A stretch of 64,000 nucleotides of DNA from positions 38,599 to 102,598 of IMG/VR virus record IMGVR_UViG_3300047586_000066. One strand, given 5' to 3'. Below the pieces are notes generated by a model. It did no database searches. It saw only the letters and a program-made list of their open reading frames with translations, and was not told where the DNA came from. The translations under genes were made by a program, and so were the position numbers. Source of the DNA: a virus. Position 1 is the stretch's first letter; each line of letters begins with the position of its first letter. This document shows positions 13,100-21,378 of the stretch, piece by piece.

Positions 13100-14979
13100 T
13101 TCTCCTCGTATGGATCTCGTTCTAACGGGGTTATTAGTTCCGGGTGCCTCACGAATGACAGGCTGAAATTGTCCCCAGGCACATTGGAGTCTCCGCCGCG
13201 TCCGTGTGCGACAACAACATCCTTCGTGATCCCCAATTTCCATCCTGCTTCTACAGCTCTCCGGCAGAGGTCGGCGTCATCCTTTCCGTACCGGATGAAT
13301 CTCTCATCCAAGAGACCGATCTGGTCAAGCATCGCTCTCCGGAGATAAACAAACGGGAAACAGATGTAATCCTCTCCGAGCCCCGAGCAATAGACGAGCC
13401 CCTTAGTCGGCCAGTGATGCTTCCACTGAGCCCGCTGCTTCGGATTCCCGACTCCTCCGTCAATCAGTGGACTGATAATCCCGACGTCTGGATTGTCCTG
13501 GGCCACTCTCCACATGGTTGCGAAGGTATTAAATTGCAGGAGGCGAACATCGTCATTGATCAGAATGACGTCTGCCTTCCCAGCGGCTTCAATCCCAACG
13601 TTACATTGCCTGGCAAAGATAAATGGCCAATGATCAGGCGTCGAAACAACCTCGAACCCGTATCCGCGTTCATGTCCATCGGCGACCACGATTATCCTGG
13701 GCTTCGCTTTCTCGAATCCCTCGATGCTGTGAATCAGGGGATTGATGATGTCCTCATATTTATTTGGGATGACAACACAGTAGTTCTTCGTTCGCGAAGG
13801 CTCATTTATAGCGGCGTCGCCTGCTCCCCAGGATCTCACGGGCATATAAACCAGTTCTGTCCCTGGGTCGATGACGCAGGGTGGGCCGCTTTTCTTTAAT
13901 TCTTCAACAAGCAGGCCATCGGCAGCGTGGTACTGGGTATCTTCGAAGCTCCATAGCCTATCTTTGAAGTAAGGCTTGTGGAAGAACTGATTCGTGTCGG
14001 TTTTATTTAGTCCAGGGTCCGGGTTGAAGAACCGTTTCCCGAGCATCTTCATGGGGAACACTCCCCAATCCGGGAAGTTGTTCAGGAAGATGTTCTCCGC
14101 CAGGACCATCAGCGCCCGGGGGCTGTAGAAATTGTCGTCATCCAGGTAAAGGACATACATTCCCGAGGTCTTGGGGATCGCGTTATGTCGGCAGGTTATC
14201 CCGTAATTCTTATGCGCCTGGTCACAAATGATCACTTTGCGCTGCGGGTGAGCTAAATATGTCGGGATAGCAGCGTTCGGCAGATCCACCATGATAATAT
14301 GCTCCCAGTTCGTGTATTTCTGGCGCTCAATACTCCGGCACGCCCGCTCGAGTGACGGCCGCAGGACTGTTGGAGTTATGATCGAGAACTTGAACGGGGG
14401 ATGCGGCCCATTGTATGCGATCGCACTTCGGTAGTGGCCAGGAGGGTAGACCTGGCTGATGGTGATCTTGTCCAAATCTACGCAATGGGTCTTGACTGCC
14501 CGCATGAACACGCCCGGAAAGTCGGGATCTTTCATAATCTCCAGGTTCATGTCCCTAAATATTCTGGAAAAATCTCCGCAAGTGAACCTCCAGTGATCTT
14601 CCGGCTCGGGGTGATACCAGAATCCGTGGGATCTCGTCGTCACAAAGGCGACTCCACCAGGTTTAAGCAGGTTCTTTATGGTTTTAACCGTCTTTCTCCA
14701 GTCGTTTACGTGCTCCAGAACCTCAGCGCACACAATCACGTCAAACCATTCGGGCTCGAATCTGACCTCCAGGTCGTCGATATTCATCTGGATGTCAACG
14801 CCGGGCCCTGACCGCATGTCGATCCCGAAGTAGAGAGCCGGGTTCAATGCCTGGAATATCTCCCGAGCGGAGCCTCGGATTTGATCCGTAATCAGGCTAC
14901 CCATCTCAAGCACCCGTTTGCCCTCGACTTCATCGTGCCGGGCATGCTCCCTCAAAAACCGCATTACTGATTCGTGCAC
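13081..14979 (-). CDS. Three-domain methyltransferase-GT2-GT2 fusion
   Basis: 632 aa. Residues 1-190: SAM methyltransferase (VLEMGSL, YFGIDMRSGPGVD, FDVIVCAEVLEHV, LKPGGVAFVTTR). Residues 195-400: GT2 domain (FSIITPTVLRPSLERACRSI, VLYLDDDNFYSP with the DXD-type triad DDD). Residues 410-632: second GT2 domain (YCVVIPNKYEDIINPLIHSI, ILINDDVRLL, and LLDERFIRYGKDDADLCRRA, typical of rhamnosyl-type GT2 enzymes). The start is GTG with AAAGGAG 7 nt upstream; the GTG is inside GTGCAC dyad copy 3. It probably assembles and methylates a short glycan in one polypeptide. An ATG at 14964 is the alternative start. Confidence 0.8.
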   Translation of the reverse strand: MHESVMRFLREHARHDEVEGKRVLEMGSLITDQIRGSAREIFQALNPALYFGIDMRSGPGVDIQMNIDDLEVRFEPEWFDVIVCAEVLEHVNDWRKTVKTIKNLLKPGGVAFVTTRSHGFWYHPEPEDHWRFTCGDFSRIFRDMNLEIMKDPDFPGVFMRAVKTHCVDLDKITISQVYPPGHYRSAIAYNGPHPPFKFSIITPTVLRPSLERACRSIERQKYTNWEHIIMVDLPNAAIPTYLAHPQRKVIICDQAHKNYGITCRHNAIPKTSGMYVLYLDDDNFYSPRALMVLAENIFLNNFPDWGVFPMKMLGKRFFNPDPGLNKTDTNQFFHKPYFKDRLWSFEDTQYHAADGLLVEELKKSGPPCVIDPGTELVYMPVRSWGAGDAAINEPSRTKNYCVVIPNKYEDIINPLIHSIEGFEKAKPRIIVVADGHERGYGFEVVSTPDHWPFIFARQCNVGIEAAGKADVILINDDVRLLQFNTFATMWRVAQDNPDVGIISPLIDGGVGNPKQRAQWKHHWPTKGLVYCSGLGEDYICFPFVYLRRAMLDQIGLLDERFIRYGKDDADLCRRAVEAGWKLGITKDVVVAHGRGGDSNVPGDNFSLSFVRHPELITPLERDPYEEKWSTKE

Positions 14980-14987
14980 CAGTGCAC
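14974..14987 (-). repeat. GTGCAC dyad, copy 3, overlapping a GTG start codon
   Basis: GTGCAC-TG-GTGCAC on the minus strand. The second GTG (14979-14977) is the start codon of the fusion gene, and the dyad fills the spacer after AAAGGAG. A protein bound here, or the RNA hairpin, would block translation initiation or elongation. The 14-bp core is identical to the copy at 53157 once strand is accounted for. Confidence 0.65.
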
Positions 14988-15039
14988 TCCTTTCTGATTT
15001 CTTCCTTCATAATCTCCCTAGAAGCCCCTAGAATCGTTT

Positions 15040-15053
15040 TCCCCGTCAGGGGG
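15040..15053 (-). other. Short GC hairpin after the resolvase gene
   Basis: On the minus strand, CCCC-TGAC-GGGG lies a few bases after the RusA-like stop and is followed by AAAACG, not a T-tract. A near-repeat TTCTAGGGG/TTCTAGGGA follows. It is too weak for a confident terminator; it may stabilise the 3' end of the replication-operon mRNA. Confidence 0.25.
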
Positions 15054-15060
15054 GTTATCC

Positions 15061-15534
15061 TTAGTCGCCCGCTCCTGTGATCTTGGCTGCTTCCCTGGCT
15101 AGGCAACCGGGAATGCGGCAAACAGGACAGACCCCATCTTCGATTTCGACAATATCCAGATCAAAGCTGTCGTTCTTACCTGGAACACGATAAACATGAA
15201 GTTCCTGGACCTGCCTATCGTTTTTGATCCGGCCTCCGAGCTGTACCCCATCGAGAACAGCTTTGACTGCATCCACGTCGAGTCGGCCGCGCAGCCAGAT
15301 TTCCATTTTCACTGGTTCGAGAGTGTCTTCTGCGAGGATCATCTTTGAATAGAATCCGATCACGTTCTCCGCCTGCTTGACCGCTTTCGAAGGAGAGATC
15401 CAATAAAGCGGCCCTTTGATGTACTTCTTCAAGCCAGCCACGATGTCCCTGACTCCATTCCAGAAAGTGGCATTGAAATGGACCTCGTAGGTGTTCGCCT
15501 TGTTCGGTAGCGCAATAGGGATCGTCGTTCTCAT
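15061..15534 (-). CDS. RusA-like Holliday junction resolvase
   Basis: 157 aa. IWLRGRLDVDAVKAVLDGVQLGGRIKNDRQV (split here: D86, D88, D95, then ND106RQV) matches the RusA core, in which Asp residues bind the metal for cutting four-way junctions (pattern D-x-DN-x3-K-x2-LDAL...DD-x-QV). A small Cys cluster at the C-terminus (CPVCRIPGC, 136-144) is an addition not usual for RusA. It sits at the promoter-distal end of the replication operon, overlapping the helicase gene by 4 nt. Confidence 0.8.
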   Translation of the reverse strand: MRTTIPIALPNKANTYEVHFNATFWNGVRDIVAGLKKYIKGPLYWISPSKAVKQAENVIGFYSKMILAEDTLEPVKMEIWLRGRLDVDAVKAVLDGVQLGGRIKNDRQVQELHVYRVPGKNDSFDLDIVEIEDGVCPVCRIPGCLAREAAKITGAGD

Positions 15535-16865
15535 TCTTGCTCCTGATAGAGATTGCTGAAGGTAGAATAGTGTCTCTCAAACGCCATCGAGAATGAACCG
15601 GTCATGCCGTTCCTTTGTTTCCCGATGATTACATCGGCCAGTCCGGCATTCTCTTCTGTTTCTCGGGCGAGTTCCGGCCGATGCAGGAGGATAACCACGT
15701 CGGCGTCCTGTTCAATCTGCCCAGACTGCCGAAGATCCGAGAGTTTGGGAGTCTGGTCTCGGCGCTTCTCTGTGGACCTGGAGAGCTGGGCGGCGGCGAT
15801 GACTGACGCATTTGTGCTTTTTGCCATGTTCTTTAGGGCAACGGATACGGCGCCGATTTTCTCGACATCGTTCGCCCGCTGAAGATGCTTTGGGGGACTG
15901 ACAAGCTGGAGGTAGTCGATTAGGATCACAGGGATCTCGGTCGGAATCCTTCGAGTCCTGGACCTCATGTCCGACACGGTTAATGCTGAGCTGTCATCAA
16001 TCCAGATCGGCAACGCGGAGAGGTCTCCGGCAGCACGGCTTAGCCTGTTCCAATCCTCTTTGTTCATGAATCCGGTATTCATGCGTGTGAGATCCACGCG
16101 GGACATAGCCGACAGCATTCTCATAATCAGTTCCATTTCAGCCATTTCCAGGGAAAAGATAATAATCGGGGTGCCAATCTTCGCCATTTGGATCGCTATC
16201 CCGAGTAGCATGCTTGTTTTCCCATGCCCTGGTCTGCCGGCAATAATTACGAGATTCTTCCGATGAACGCCTGTGGGGATCATCCGATCCAGCTCGGAGA
16301 ATCCCAGCTTGAAGCCTCCAGAGGTTTTATGGTTGGCAATATTTTCTATGGTTCGGAATGCTTCAGAGACAAGATCGGAGATCTCCCGCGGTCCTTCTTT
16401 CCGCTGCATCTTTGACAGCTCGCCGTCGAGCCGGATGAATGCGTCGTCAATGACATCCTTGAACGGCTGTTCATCGTAGCAGCGGGTCATCAGTTCATTT
16501 CCGGCCTGGACTCCGATCCTAAGCGCCGCCTTCTCTCGAACGATGCTGGCGTAATGCTCTATGTTCATAGCCCTTGGAAGTCCGTCAGTTAAGCTGACCA
16601 GGTAAGCAGCTCCTCCGGTGGCTTCAAGCTCATTCGAACTCTGTAGAGCATTCTTCAGGGTTATCAGATCCAAGCCGCTTCCGGAGTCAATCACTTCGAC
16701 CATCTTAGCGAAGATCCTCCTATGGCTGTCGAGGTAAAAATCGGTCGCCTCGATAGTCCCCAGGGCGACATTGATTGCTTTCTCTTCAAGCAGGATGGCT
16801 CCGAGAATCGATCGCTCAGCCTCAAGGTTATTCGGAAGCATCTTTTCCAAGCTGATGTCTGCCAT
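15531..16865 (-). CDS. Replicative DNA helicase, DnaB-like
   Basis: 444 aa, close to the usual ~450-470 aa. The N-terminal DnaB domain (residues 8-110) contains LPNNLEAERSILGAIL. The RecA-like ATPase has GFSELDRM (188-195), Walker A GRPGHGKTS (210-218), Walker B ILIDYLQLV (314-322) and LSDLRQSGQIEQDADVVILL (375-394), which is the DnaB signature. It unwinds DNA at the fork and should be loaded by the protein encoded immediately upstream. ATG at 16865 follows GGAGGAATA; the longer frame starts inside the loader gene. Confidence 0.93.
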   Translation of the reverse strand: MADISLEKMLPNNLEAERSILGAILLEEKAINVALGTIEATDFYLDSHRRIFAKMVEVIDSGSGLDLITLKNALQSSNELEATGGAAYLVSLTDGLPRAMNIEHYASIVREKAALRIGVQAGNELMTRCYDEQPFKDVIDDAFIRLDGELSKMQRKEGPREISDLVSEAFRTIENIANHKTSGGFKLGFSELDRMIPTGVHRKNLVIIAGRPGHGKTSMLLGIAIQMAKIGTPIIIFSLEMAEMELIMRMLSAMSRVDLTRMNTGFMNKEDWNRLSRAAGDLSALPIWIDDSSALTVSDMRSRTRRIPTEIPVILIDYLQLVSPPKHLQRANDVEKIGAVSVALKNMAKSTNASVIAAAQLSRSTEKRRDQTPKLSDLRQSGQIEQDADVVILLHRPELARETEENAGLADVIIGKQRNGMTGSFSMAFERHYSTFSNLYQEQE

Positions 16866-17698
16866 TATTCCTCCCTTTCGAGAATGATCGCGCCCTTGGT
16901 ACACTCCTGGAATCTCCGCATCGTCGCCGCTCCAAGGATCTCTGATAGTTTTTCTTGGGGTTCATTTGAAGCAAATGACACAGACACCATAGGTATGTTG
17001 CGCCAGCATAGGTCTGACAGCTCGAAGATTTTCCGAATAGAGAAGTCTGTAACTGGCACGATATCCAGCTCATCCAGGAAGACATGGATTTTATTCTTAA
17101 TTTTTTCCGCAAAGAAGATTCCGTCCGGGTGATCGTCACCGAACTGGCTCATCCTCATTCCTTCGACGTATTGGGAAGCGGTCCTGAAGATTACCTCGAT
17201 CCCGGCGTAGGCGCATTCTTGAGCTTGGGCCCACATGAGGAAGCTCTTTCCGACCCCAGTGGAACCATAAAACGCCCAGCCAGCCGTTGGGTCCTGGTAA
17301 AGAGTCTTGAGGATATTCGTTTGAGCTCGGCCATTTACTCCCCGCTTCATGACTACCTTCGAAGGCAGAATGATTTCAGCTTCGAATGTTTCCACGGGGA
17401 ATACGCGGTAATGGTAGTCAGGCATCAGGCGTTTGCCTTCAAGATCTTTCCTGATCTGCGGGGGAGCTTGCTCCAGCGTATGCTGAGCTGCTTTCCGGTA
17501 ATGGCACTCGCAGTATGTTAAGGCATACCCGGATTTGAATTCTCTTTCTACCCATTCGCTGTCCCGGCAGATTCCGCATTTATAGCCGGGCTCTTCAGTC
17601 ATTGAGGATAACGCCTCTTCGCTTTTCGTTCTTAAACGGCTCATGACTTCCTTTATCGCTGAGCCGACTTCTCTTGGTTCCTCCATCCTTTCCTCCAT
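16865..17698 (-). CDS. Helicase loader, DnaC/DnaI-like AAA+ ATPase
   Basis: 277 aa. A zinc cluster C41xxC44...C63xC65 is followed by an AAA+ module: Walker A YGSTGVGKSF (144-153), Walker B IHVFLDELD (204-212) and sensor-like SFASNEP. This is the phage DnaC/DnaI layout. It loads the DnaB-like helicase encoded next, with stop and start sharing one base. The first start codon gives an overlap of 104 nt with the upstream replication gene. Alternatives are ATG at 17686, or 17602, which would give an 8-nt overlap but lose a helical N-terminus probably needed for helicase contact. Confidence 0.85.
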   Translation of the reverse strand: MEERMEEPREVGSAIKEVMSRLRTKSEEALSSMTEEPGYKCGICRDSEWVEREFKSGYALTYCECHYRKAAQHTLEQAPPQIRKDLEGKRLMPDYHYRVFPVETFEAEIILPSKVVMKRGVNGRAQTNILKTLYQDPTAGWAFYGSTGVGKSFLMWAQAQECAYAGIEVIFRTASQYVEGMRMSQFGDDHPDGIFFAEKIKNKIHVFLDELDIVPVTDFSIRKIFELSDLCWRNIPMVSVSFASNEPQEKLSEILGAATMRRFQECTKGAIILEREE

Positions 17699-18554
17699 CT
17701 CTCAGTGGTTTGCTGTAGACACCCCGAAGCAGCTTATTGATTTTATCCAGGTCCTTCGCAAACCAGAGCGGCGAAAGGTAGGCTCTGAAGTCCGGATGAA
17801 CCTGCCGGCATTTCCCTACAAAATCTTTCCAGTATTCTTCTGGGCCCCGGCCGTTCTTTGCATGAAGGTTGAAGTGATCGACCAGGAGCCGTACCTCATG
17901 AAGATCCGGACGGACTTCCATCGGCGCGAGTGGAGCGCACTCAGCATCCCAAATATCCAAGAGGCTTATTGGCGTTAAAAATGTTTGCTTTTCAGCTTGG
18001 GGAGTAAGAGGGGAAACAGAAGATAATTTATTATCTTCTGTTGAAGAGGAAAAGGAAGAGGAAGAGGGGGGATAACCACCCTGGTTAAGCAAATCCTCTA
18101 TCTTCTTTGCCCTCTTATTTTGCAGTAACACTGGATTTCCTCCCAAATGCCCGCAGACACGCCTGATTGATGCGAGTTTGGTTTCACGAACCATGCGCCG
18201 GCAGTATAGGATATTTGTTTTGGGGTCCTCACTGGCCAGACCGTAGTCGAGCAGTTTTTGGATGATTGTTTGAGCTTGGTTTAGAGGCACTCCGAGGATG
18301 TTTGCGATACCTTCCAAGGGTATCGCCTTTCCGTTCAACATCAACCTGCCCCTCTGTTCTGATTCGTTCATGGCAATCATCAGTTCCCACCAGGCGCCTT
18401 TATGAAGTAGGTCTAACGCTTGGTATCCAGCATCCTTTTTTAGGTCTCCCGGGTACACCTGAAATGAGGGCTTGTTTGGGCTATTATATTTTCCTTTACC
18501 TAGCTCTGTCGCCTGGCGCAGTACAGTCCTGATAGGGAGCTTTGTTTTACCCAC
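17595..18554 (-). CDS. Phage replication organiser protein (DnaD/gpO-like)
   Basis: 319 aa from the GTG at 18554, just behind GGGAGGATTT; an upstream TTG at 18566 overlaps that ribosome binding site and is less likely. Residues 30-130 form a winged-helix-like domain with YPGDLKKDAGYQALDLLHKGAWWELM, a polar wing and ILYCRRMVRETK...RVCGHLGGNPVL, matching phage origin-binding or replisome organiser proteins encoded before a helicase loader. A Ser-rich linker (SSSSFSSST) separates a C-terminal DnaD-like part. It probably recruits the loader and helicase. It overlaps the upstream gene by 8 nt. Confidence 0.75.
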   Translation of the reverse strand: MGKTKLPIRTVLRQATELGKGKYNSPNKPSFQVYPGDLKKDAGYQALDLLHKGAWWELMIAMNESEQRGRLMLNGKAIPLEGIANILGVPLNQAQTIIQKLLDYGLASEDPKTNILYCRRMVRETKLASIRRVCGHLGGNPVLLQNKRAKKIEDLLNQGGYPPSSSSFSSSTEDNKLSSVSPLTPQAEKQTFLTPISLLDIWDAECAPLAPMEVRPDLHEVRLLVDHFNLHAKNGRGPEEYWKDFVGKCRQVHPDFRAYLSPLWFAKDLDKINKLLRGVYSKPLRDGGKDGGTKRSRLSDKGSHEPFKNEKRRGVILND

Positions 18555-19611
18555 AAATCCTCCCAATCATTTCTAAAAGTGAAGTATCAGGGTTAAACCA
18601 TTCTCCATCAACGAGTAGGTGCGAAAACAGTTTATGGCAGAATTGCTCTACTTCCTGAGTCCCTTCTATTGATCCCAAGAGTTTGAGCGGCAGGGCATTC
18701 GCAGTTTTAAGTTGCTTTAGCCGGGAGCGGACATCTTCTGACCACCCGATTTTGATGGGCCCATCATTCCCGGCTTGGATAAAATAAATAAATCCCCGAC
18801 TTCTCTCTAATTTAGCTCTCTTGGCGTGGTTATTTTTCCATTGTTTTTTACAGTCACCCTCTGTAATCGACTGAACCATTTCAAGTTGAGCGCATAATTC
18901 TTCATGATCCATTGTTCCTGGCCACATTGGCCAAAGAACTTGTTCATCTGTTACGGAGAGCGGCCATGTCAATCCCACGGGACCATCAGACGAAGGATGG
19001 CACTTTCTACATGGATGGTATTTGTAGCCAGAAATAATTAGCCTGTCAGGCATACCAGCAATCATCAGCTCAATCCCAGTACCACCACATACTGGGCATC
19101 CTTTGGCTGACGGGTCCTGCGTAAGGCTAGAATGGAAACTGGTTTGGATATCTAAAATATGGTTGCGAATTTCTTCATCTTGAGGATTGTCAGTCATTAC
19201 CGTTCCTGACGGTTCACCGGAGCGATCAGCGGAAGGAGCCGGTAAAGTCTCTTTGTCGTCCGAGGTCATGACCCCCGGACTATCCGCTGTCGGTTTTTCG
19301 CTTGTTGGAGAATCCGGAGTTTTTATACTCCGGGCAAAGTAGTTTTTCAACACTCCTTTTGCCCAATCCAGACCTATTTCTTTTTTTGCTTTGAGGGCAG
19401 CGTCGAGAACATATACGCAGGCAGCGCAATCCTGACCGGAGGCCGAGAACAGGTCGCTGATAAACTTCTTCTGTTCACTGTGGGATTTGACTTTGAAGAT
19501 CTTCAGATGTTTTAAGGCTTTATGGAAGCCGCGGTCTAAATCAGCTTTTCCATATTTTGACGGATCCCCAACGTCCCCGGTGGTGTTTCTCCAGTGCTCG
19601 TAGTCCGACAT
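18547..19611 (-). CDS. Zinc-ribbon protein with C-terminal MUG113/GIY-YIG-type domain
   Basis: 354 aa in three parts. Residues 1-100 are helical with two Cys. A zinc knuckle pair, C172xxC175 and C201xxC204, sits in the centre. The C-terminal domain (272-345) reads GFIYFIQ...PIKIGWSEDVRSRLKQL...EQFCHKLF...GEWF, the pattern of the T5orf172/MUG113 branch of GIY-YIG nucleases. FIY replaces GIY, and E and H residues are in place. It probably cuts DNA or RNA in replication or host takeover. Its start lies inside the HNH gene upstream. The combination with a replication-type N-terminus is unusual. Confidence 0.65.
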   Translation of the reverse strand: MSDYEHWRNTTGDVGDPSKYGKADLDRGFHKALKHLKIFKVKSHSEQKKFISDLFSASGQDCAACVYVLDAALKAKKEIGLDWAKGVLKNYFARSIKTPDSPTSEKPTADSPGVMTSDDKETLPAPSADRSGEPSGTVMTDNPQDEEIRNHILDIQTSFHSSLTQDPSAKGCPVCGGTGIELMIAGMPDRLIISGYKYHPCRKCHPSSDGPVGLTWPLSVTDEQVLWPMWPGTMDHEELCAQLEMVQSITEGDCKKQWKNNHAKRAKLERSRGFIYFIQAGNDGPIKIGWSEDVRSRLKQLKTANALPLKLLGSIEGTQEVEQFCHKLFSHLLVDGEWFNPDTSLLEMIGRICG

Positions 19612-19820
19612 GAATCCTGCTTCGGCATATTGTCTTTTTTATTATGACAATCCACGCATAAGGGAGCGGCATTGACGAGCTCATCTCCACCCATCTGGCT
19701 GCGTTTTCGCTTGTGGTCTCTGGTCATGGAACGGCGCCGGCCGCAGGCAGCACATCGATATTCATGTGCTTCAAACAGACTTTCCCGCTGTTTATCGTAC
19801 TCCTCCCGGCTCAGTTTCAC
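19536..19820 (-). CDS. Small HNH endonuclease
   Basis: The GTG at 19820 is preferred; a TTG at 19880 has no ribosome binding site. The 94-aa product reads KLSREEYDKQR...YRCAACGRRR...TRDHKRKRSQMGGDELVNAAPLCVDCHNKKDN. The first CxxC, the DH, a central N and the second CxxCH form the HNH metal site. Similar stand-alone proteins serve in recombination (NinG-like) or packaging. Its 3' end overlaps the MUG113-type gene by 76 nt, a deep out-of-frame overlap. Confidence 0.65.
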   Translation of the reverse strand: MKLSREEYDKQRESLFEAHEYRCAACGRRRSMTRDHKRKRSQMGGDELVNAAPLCVDCHNKKDNMPKQDSCRTTSTGETPPGTLGIRQNMEKLI

Positions 19821-20595
19821 TCTCTTCTTCTTGAAGTTCGGCTCTGGCACCTTCTCTACCTTTCTCAACCCAGGTAGCAAGCTGGGTGATTAGTCGGTCG
19901 TAGACTTCTGGCTTTTTCCGATCCATTTGATCCAGGAGCCTGCCAATGATACTCATGATGAAAGTATTCCTGTCGTAGATCCTTCCTTTGCCGTCATCAC
20001 GATACCCAGAAAGGAAATCCCTGGCCATGATGCAGACAGCCTCGGTCGTTTTATCTGTCTCCCCTTCCATCATGGCGATCTTCAGCGCCTCATTGAAATC
20101 GTAGATCTGTGAACCGGAGAAGGATAGGGTGACGAATGAAACCTCCTCCTTTGGAGCTGGGTTCGAAACCTCCTGATTGTGAACGACCGCCTTAACCCGT
20201 TCCTTGAAAACTACCGAATCCTCTTCCTGGGCGTGGAGGAAGTAATTGTTTGGGACCGTTCCAAACGACTTCTGAACCTTGCAGAGTTCCCGGCACTTTG
20301 CGAACCCGATCTGTTCCAGGAGCTTATGATCGTAATGGTTTAGGTTCTTGGCAATGCGGATGAGATCGTAGTAAAGGCTGCGGGAATTCTTGAAGGTTGC
20401 TTCGATATACTGGGTCTCGTCCTGATAACCGCGGCGGATCCAGTATGCGTTTTGGTAAGCCTCGAGGAGATGATTCGCCAGTGTCATCATCCTCTGTTCG
20501 ACTTTGTTTTGAAGGTCAGACTTCCAGGCTATGATTGCATCAATTTCTTTCAGGATTTGATCGGCGCGTTCGGGGTTTTCGATTACGATGTCCAT
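19792..20595 (-). CDS. Hypothetical helical protein, 267 aa
   Basis: Mostly helical, with LLEAYQNAYWIRRGYQDETQYIEATF (about 43-68, given here in two runs: LLEAYQNAYWIRRGY and DETQYIEATF) and SRSLYYDLIRIAKNL suggesting a DUF3102-like DNA-associated protein. The acidic C-terminus ends EEESETEPGGVR. In the replication block beside SSB; no catalytic motif. Function unknown. Confidence 0.55.
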   Translation of the reverse strand: MDIVIENPERADQILKEIDAIIAWKSDLQNKVEQRMMTLANHLLEAYQNAYWIRRGYQDETQYIEATFKNSRSLYYDLIRIAKNLNHYDHKLLEQIGFAKCRELCKVQKSFGTVPNNYFLHAQEEDSVVFKERVKAVVHNQEVSNPAPKEEVSFVTLSFSGSQIYDFNEALKIAMMEGETDKTTEAVCIMARDFLSGYRDDGKGRIYDRNTFIMSIIGRLLDQMDRKKPEVYDRLITQLATWVEKGREGARAELQEEESETEPGGVR

Positions 20596-20968
20596 TGTCC
20601 AGGGCTTCCCTCGTCAAACGGCTGTAATCGGGAACTGGTAGAGAGTTCCCTTTTACAAAAGTCTCATAAGCCCCAGCGCGTGAAAGATACCCAAAGACCG
20701 GATCCCCCACCCGGCCCCGACACTTCCATAATATGATATGCAGTCTGGCGATTTCACAATCTATTCCCAGTTTTCTGCATGCCTCTCGAAACGCATCATG
20801 TTTGAAGAGTATCCTTTTTGCGCTGAGCCAGTGTGACCAAGGAGTGTCCTTGGCCAGGTAATCTTTCTCTGCCATTCGGATGATGTCAATCAAAATCCGA
20901 AACCTGGCAATTTGATCAGAATGGGATGTCGTCGTCGCTGATTCCTGCGCTTCCGAATCCATCATCAT
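20540..20968 (-). CDS. Hypothetical protein, about 142 aa; start uncertain
   Basis: The frame runs downstream of SSB and is conserved-looking (helical, KDTPWSHWLSAKRILFKHDAF, then basic C-terminus RNRKPRTRRS). Three consecutive ATGs at 20968-20962 overlap the SSB end by about 50 nt and lack a clear ribosome binding site. TTG at 20893 or ATG at 20875 would avoid the overlap. A basic C-terminus suggests DNA contact. Not recognised. Confidence 0.45.
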   Translation of the reverse strand: MMMDSEAQESATTTSHSDQIARFRILIDIIRMAEKDYLAKDTPWSHWLSAKRILFKHDAFREACRKLGIDCEIARLHIILWKCRGRVGDPVFGYLSRAGAYETFVKGNSLPVPDYSRLTREALDNGHRNRKPRTRRSNPERN

Positions 20969-21368
20969 AGGGCTCGGAACGCTCGGTAGGTGCTGGACTT
21001 GGAGCGCGGTTGTCATTCTCTTCCTGCTTCGGGCGCGATGTTCCCGCGGTTCTGAATTTTGATGCGATGATTTCGACGGATGTCTTCTCGGTCCCGTCCC
21101 TGCCGGTATATTTACGAATCGAAAGGGAACCCTTGATATCGACGAACGATCCCTTTTGAAGCAACTTATAACAGAGCTCCGCCAGCTTGTCAAACGCAAC
21201 CACATTCAGCCACAGAGTCTTTTCCTTAAGATCTCCGTCTTTTGTACTATACGATTCGTTTACGGCGATAGAGAAGTTGGTGACTTCCTGACCGCCCTGA
21301 GTGAATTTGTGCTCCGGATCTCGCCCGAGATGACCAGTAAAGTGGCAGTCGTTAAAATCTAAACCCAT
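20916..21368 (-). CDS. ssb: Single-stranded DNA-binding protein
   Basis: 150 aa. OB-fold N-terminus with FTGHLGRDPEHKFTQGGQEV, TNFSIAVN, TLWLNVVAFDKLAE and GSFVDIKGSLSIRKY. A disordered Pro/Ser/Glu linker follows, and the tail DDDIPF is the acidic tip that recruits replication and repair proteins. ATAAGGAGA precedes the ATG at 21368. It protects single strands at forks and during recombination with the SbcC/SbcD-like pair upstream. Confidence 0.95.
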   Translation of the reverse strand: MGLDFNDCHFTGHLGRDPEHKFTQGGQEVTNFSIAVNESYSTKDGDLKEKTLWLNVVAFDKLAELCYKLLQKGSFVDIKGSLSIRKYTGRDGTEKTSVEIIASKFRTAGTSRPKQEENDNRAPSPAPTERSEPYDDGFGSAGISDDDIPF

Positions 21369-21378
21369 TAGAATCTCC

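Noticed and set aside
14930-15010. 26-codon leftward frame starting MKEEIRKECTGARIS just before the fusion gene
   Set aside because: It has a GGGAG in front, but is very short and overlaps the dyad and the start of the main gene. Could be a leader peptide; not supported enough to list.
15040-15053. Hairpin after the RusA-like gene as a terminator
   Set aside because: Only a 4-bp stem and followed by A residues on the transcribed strand. Listed as a hairpin only.
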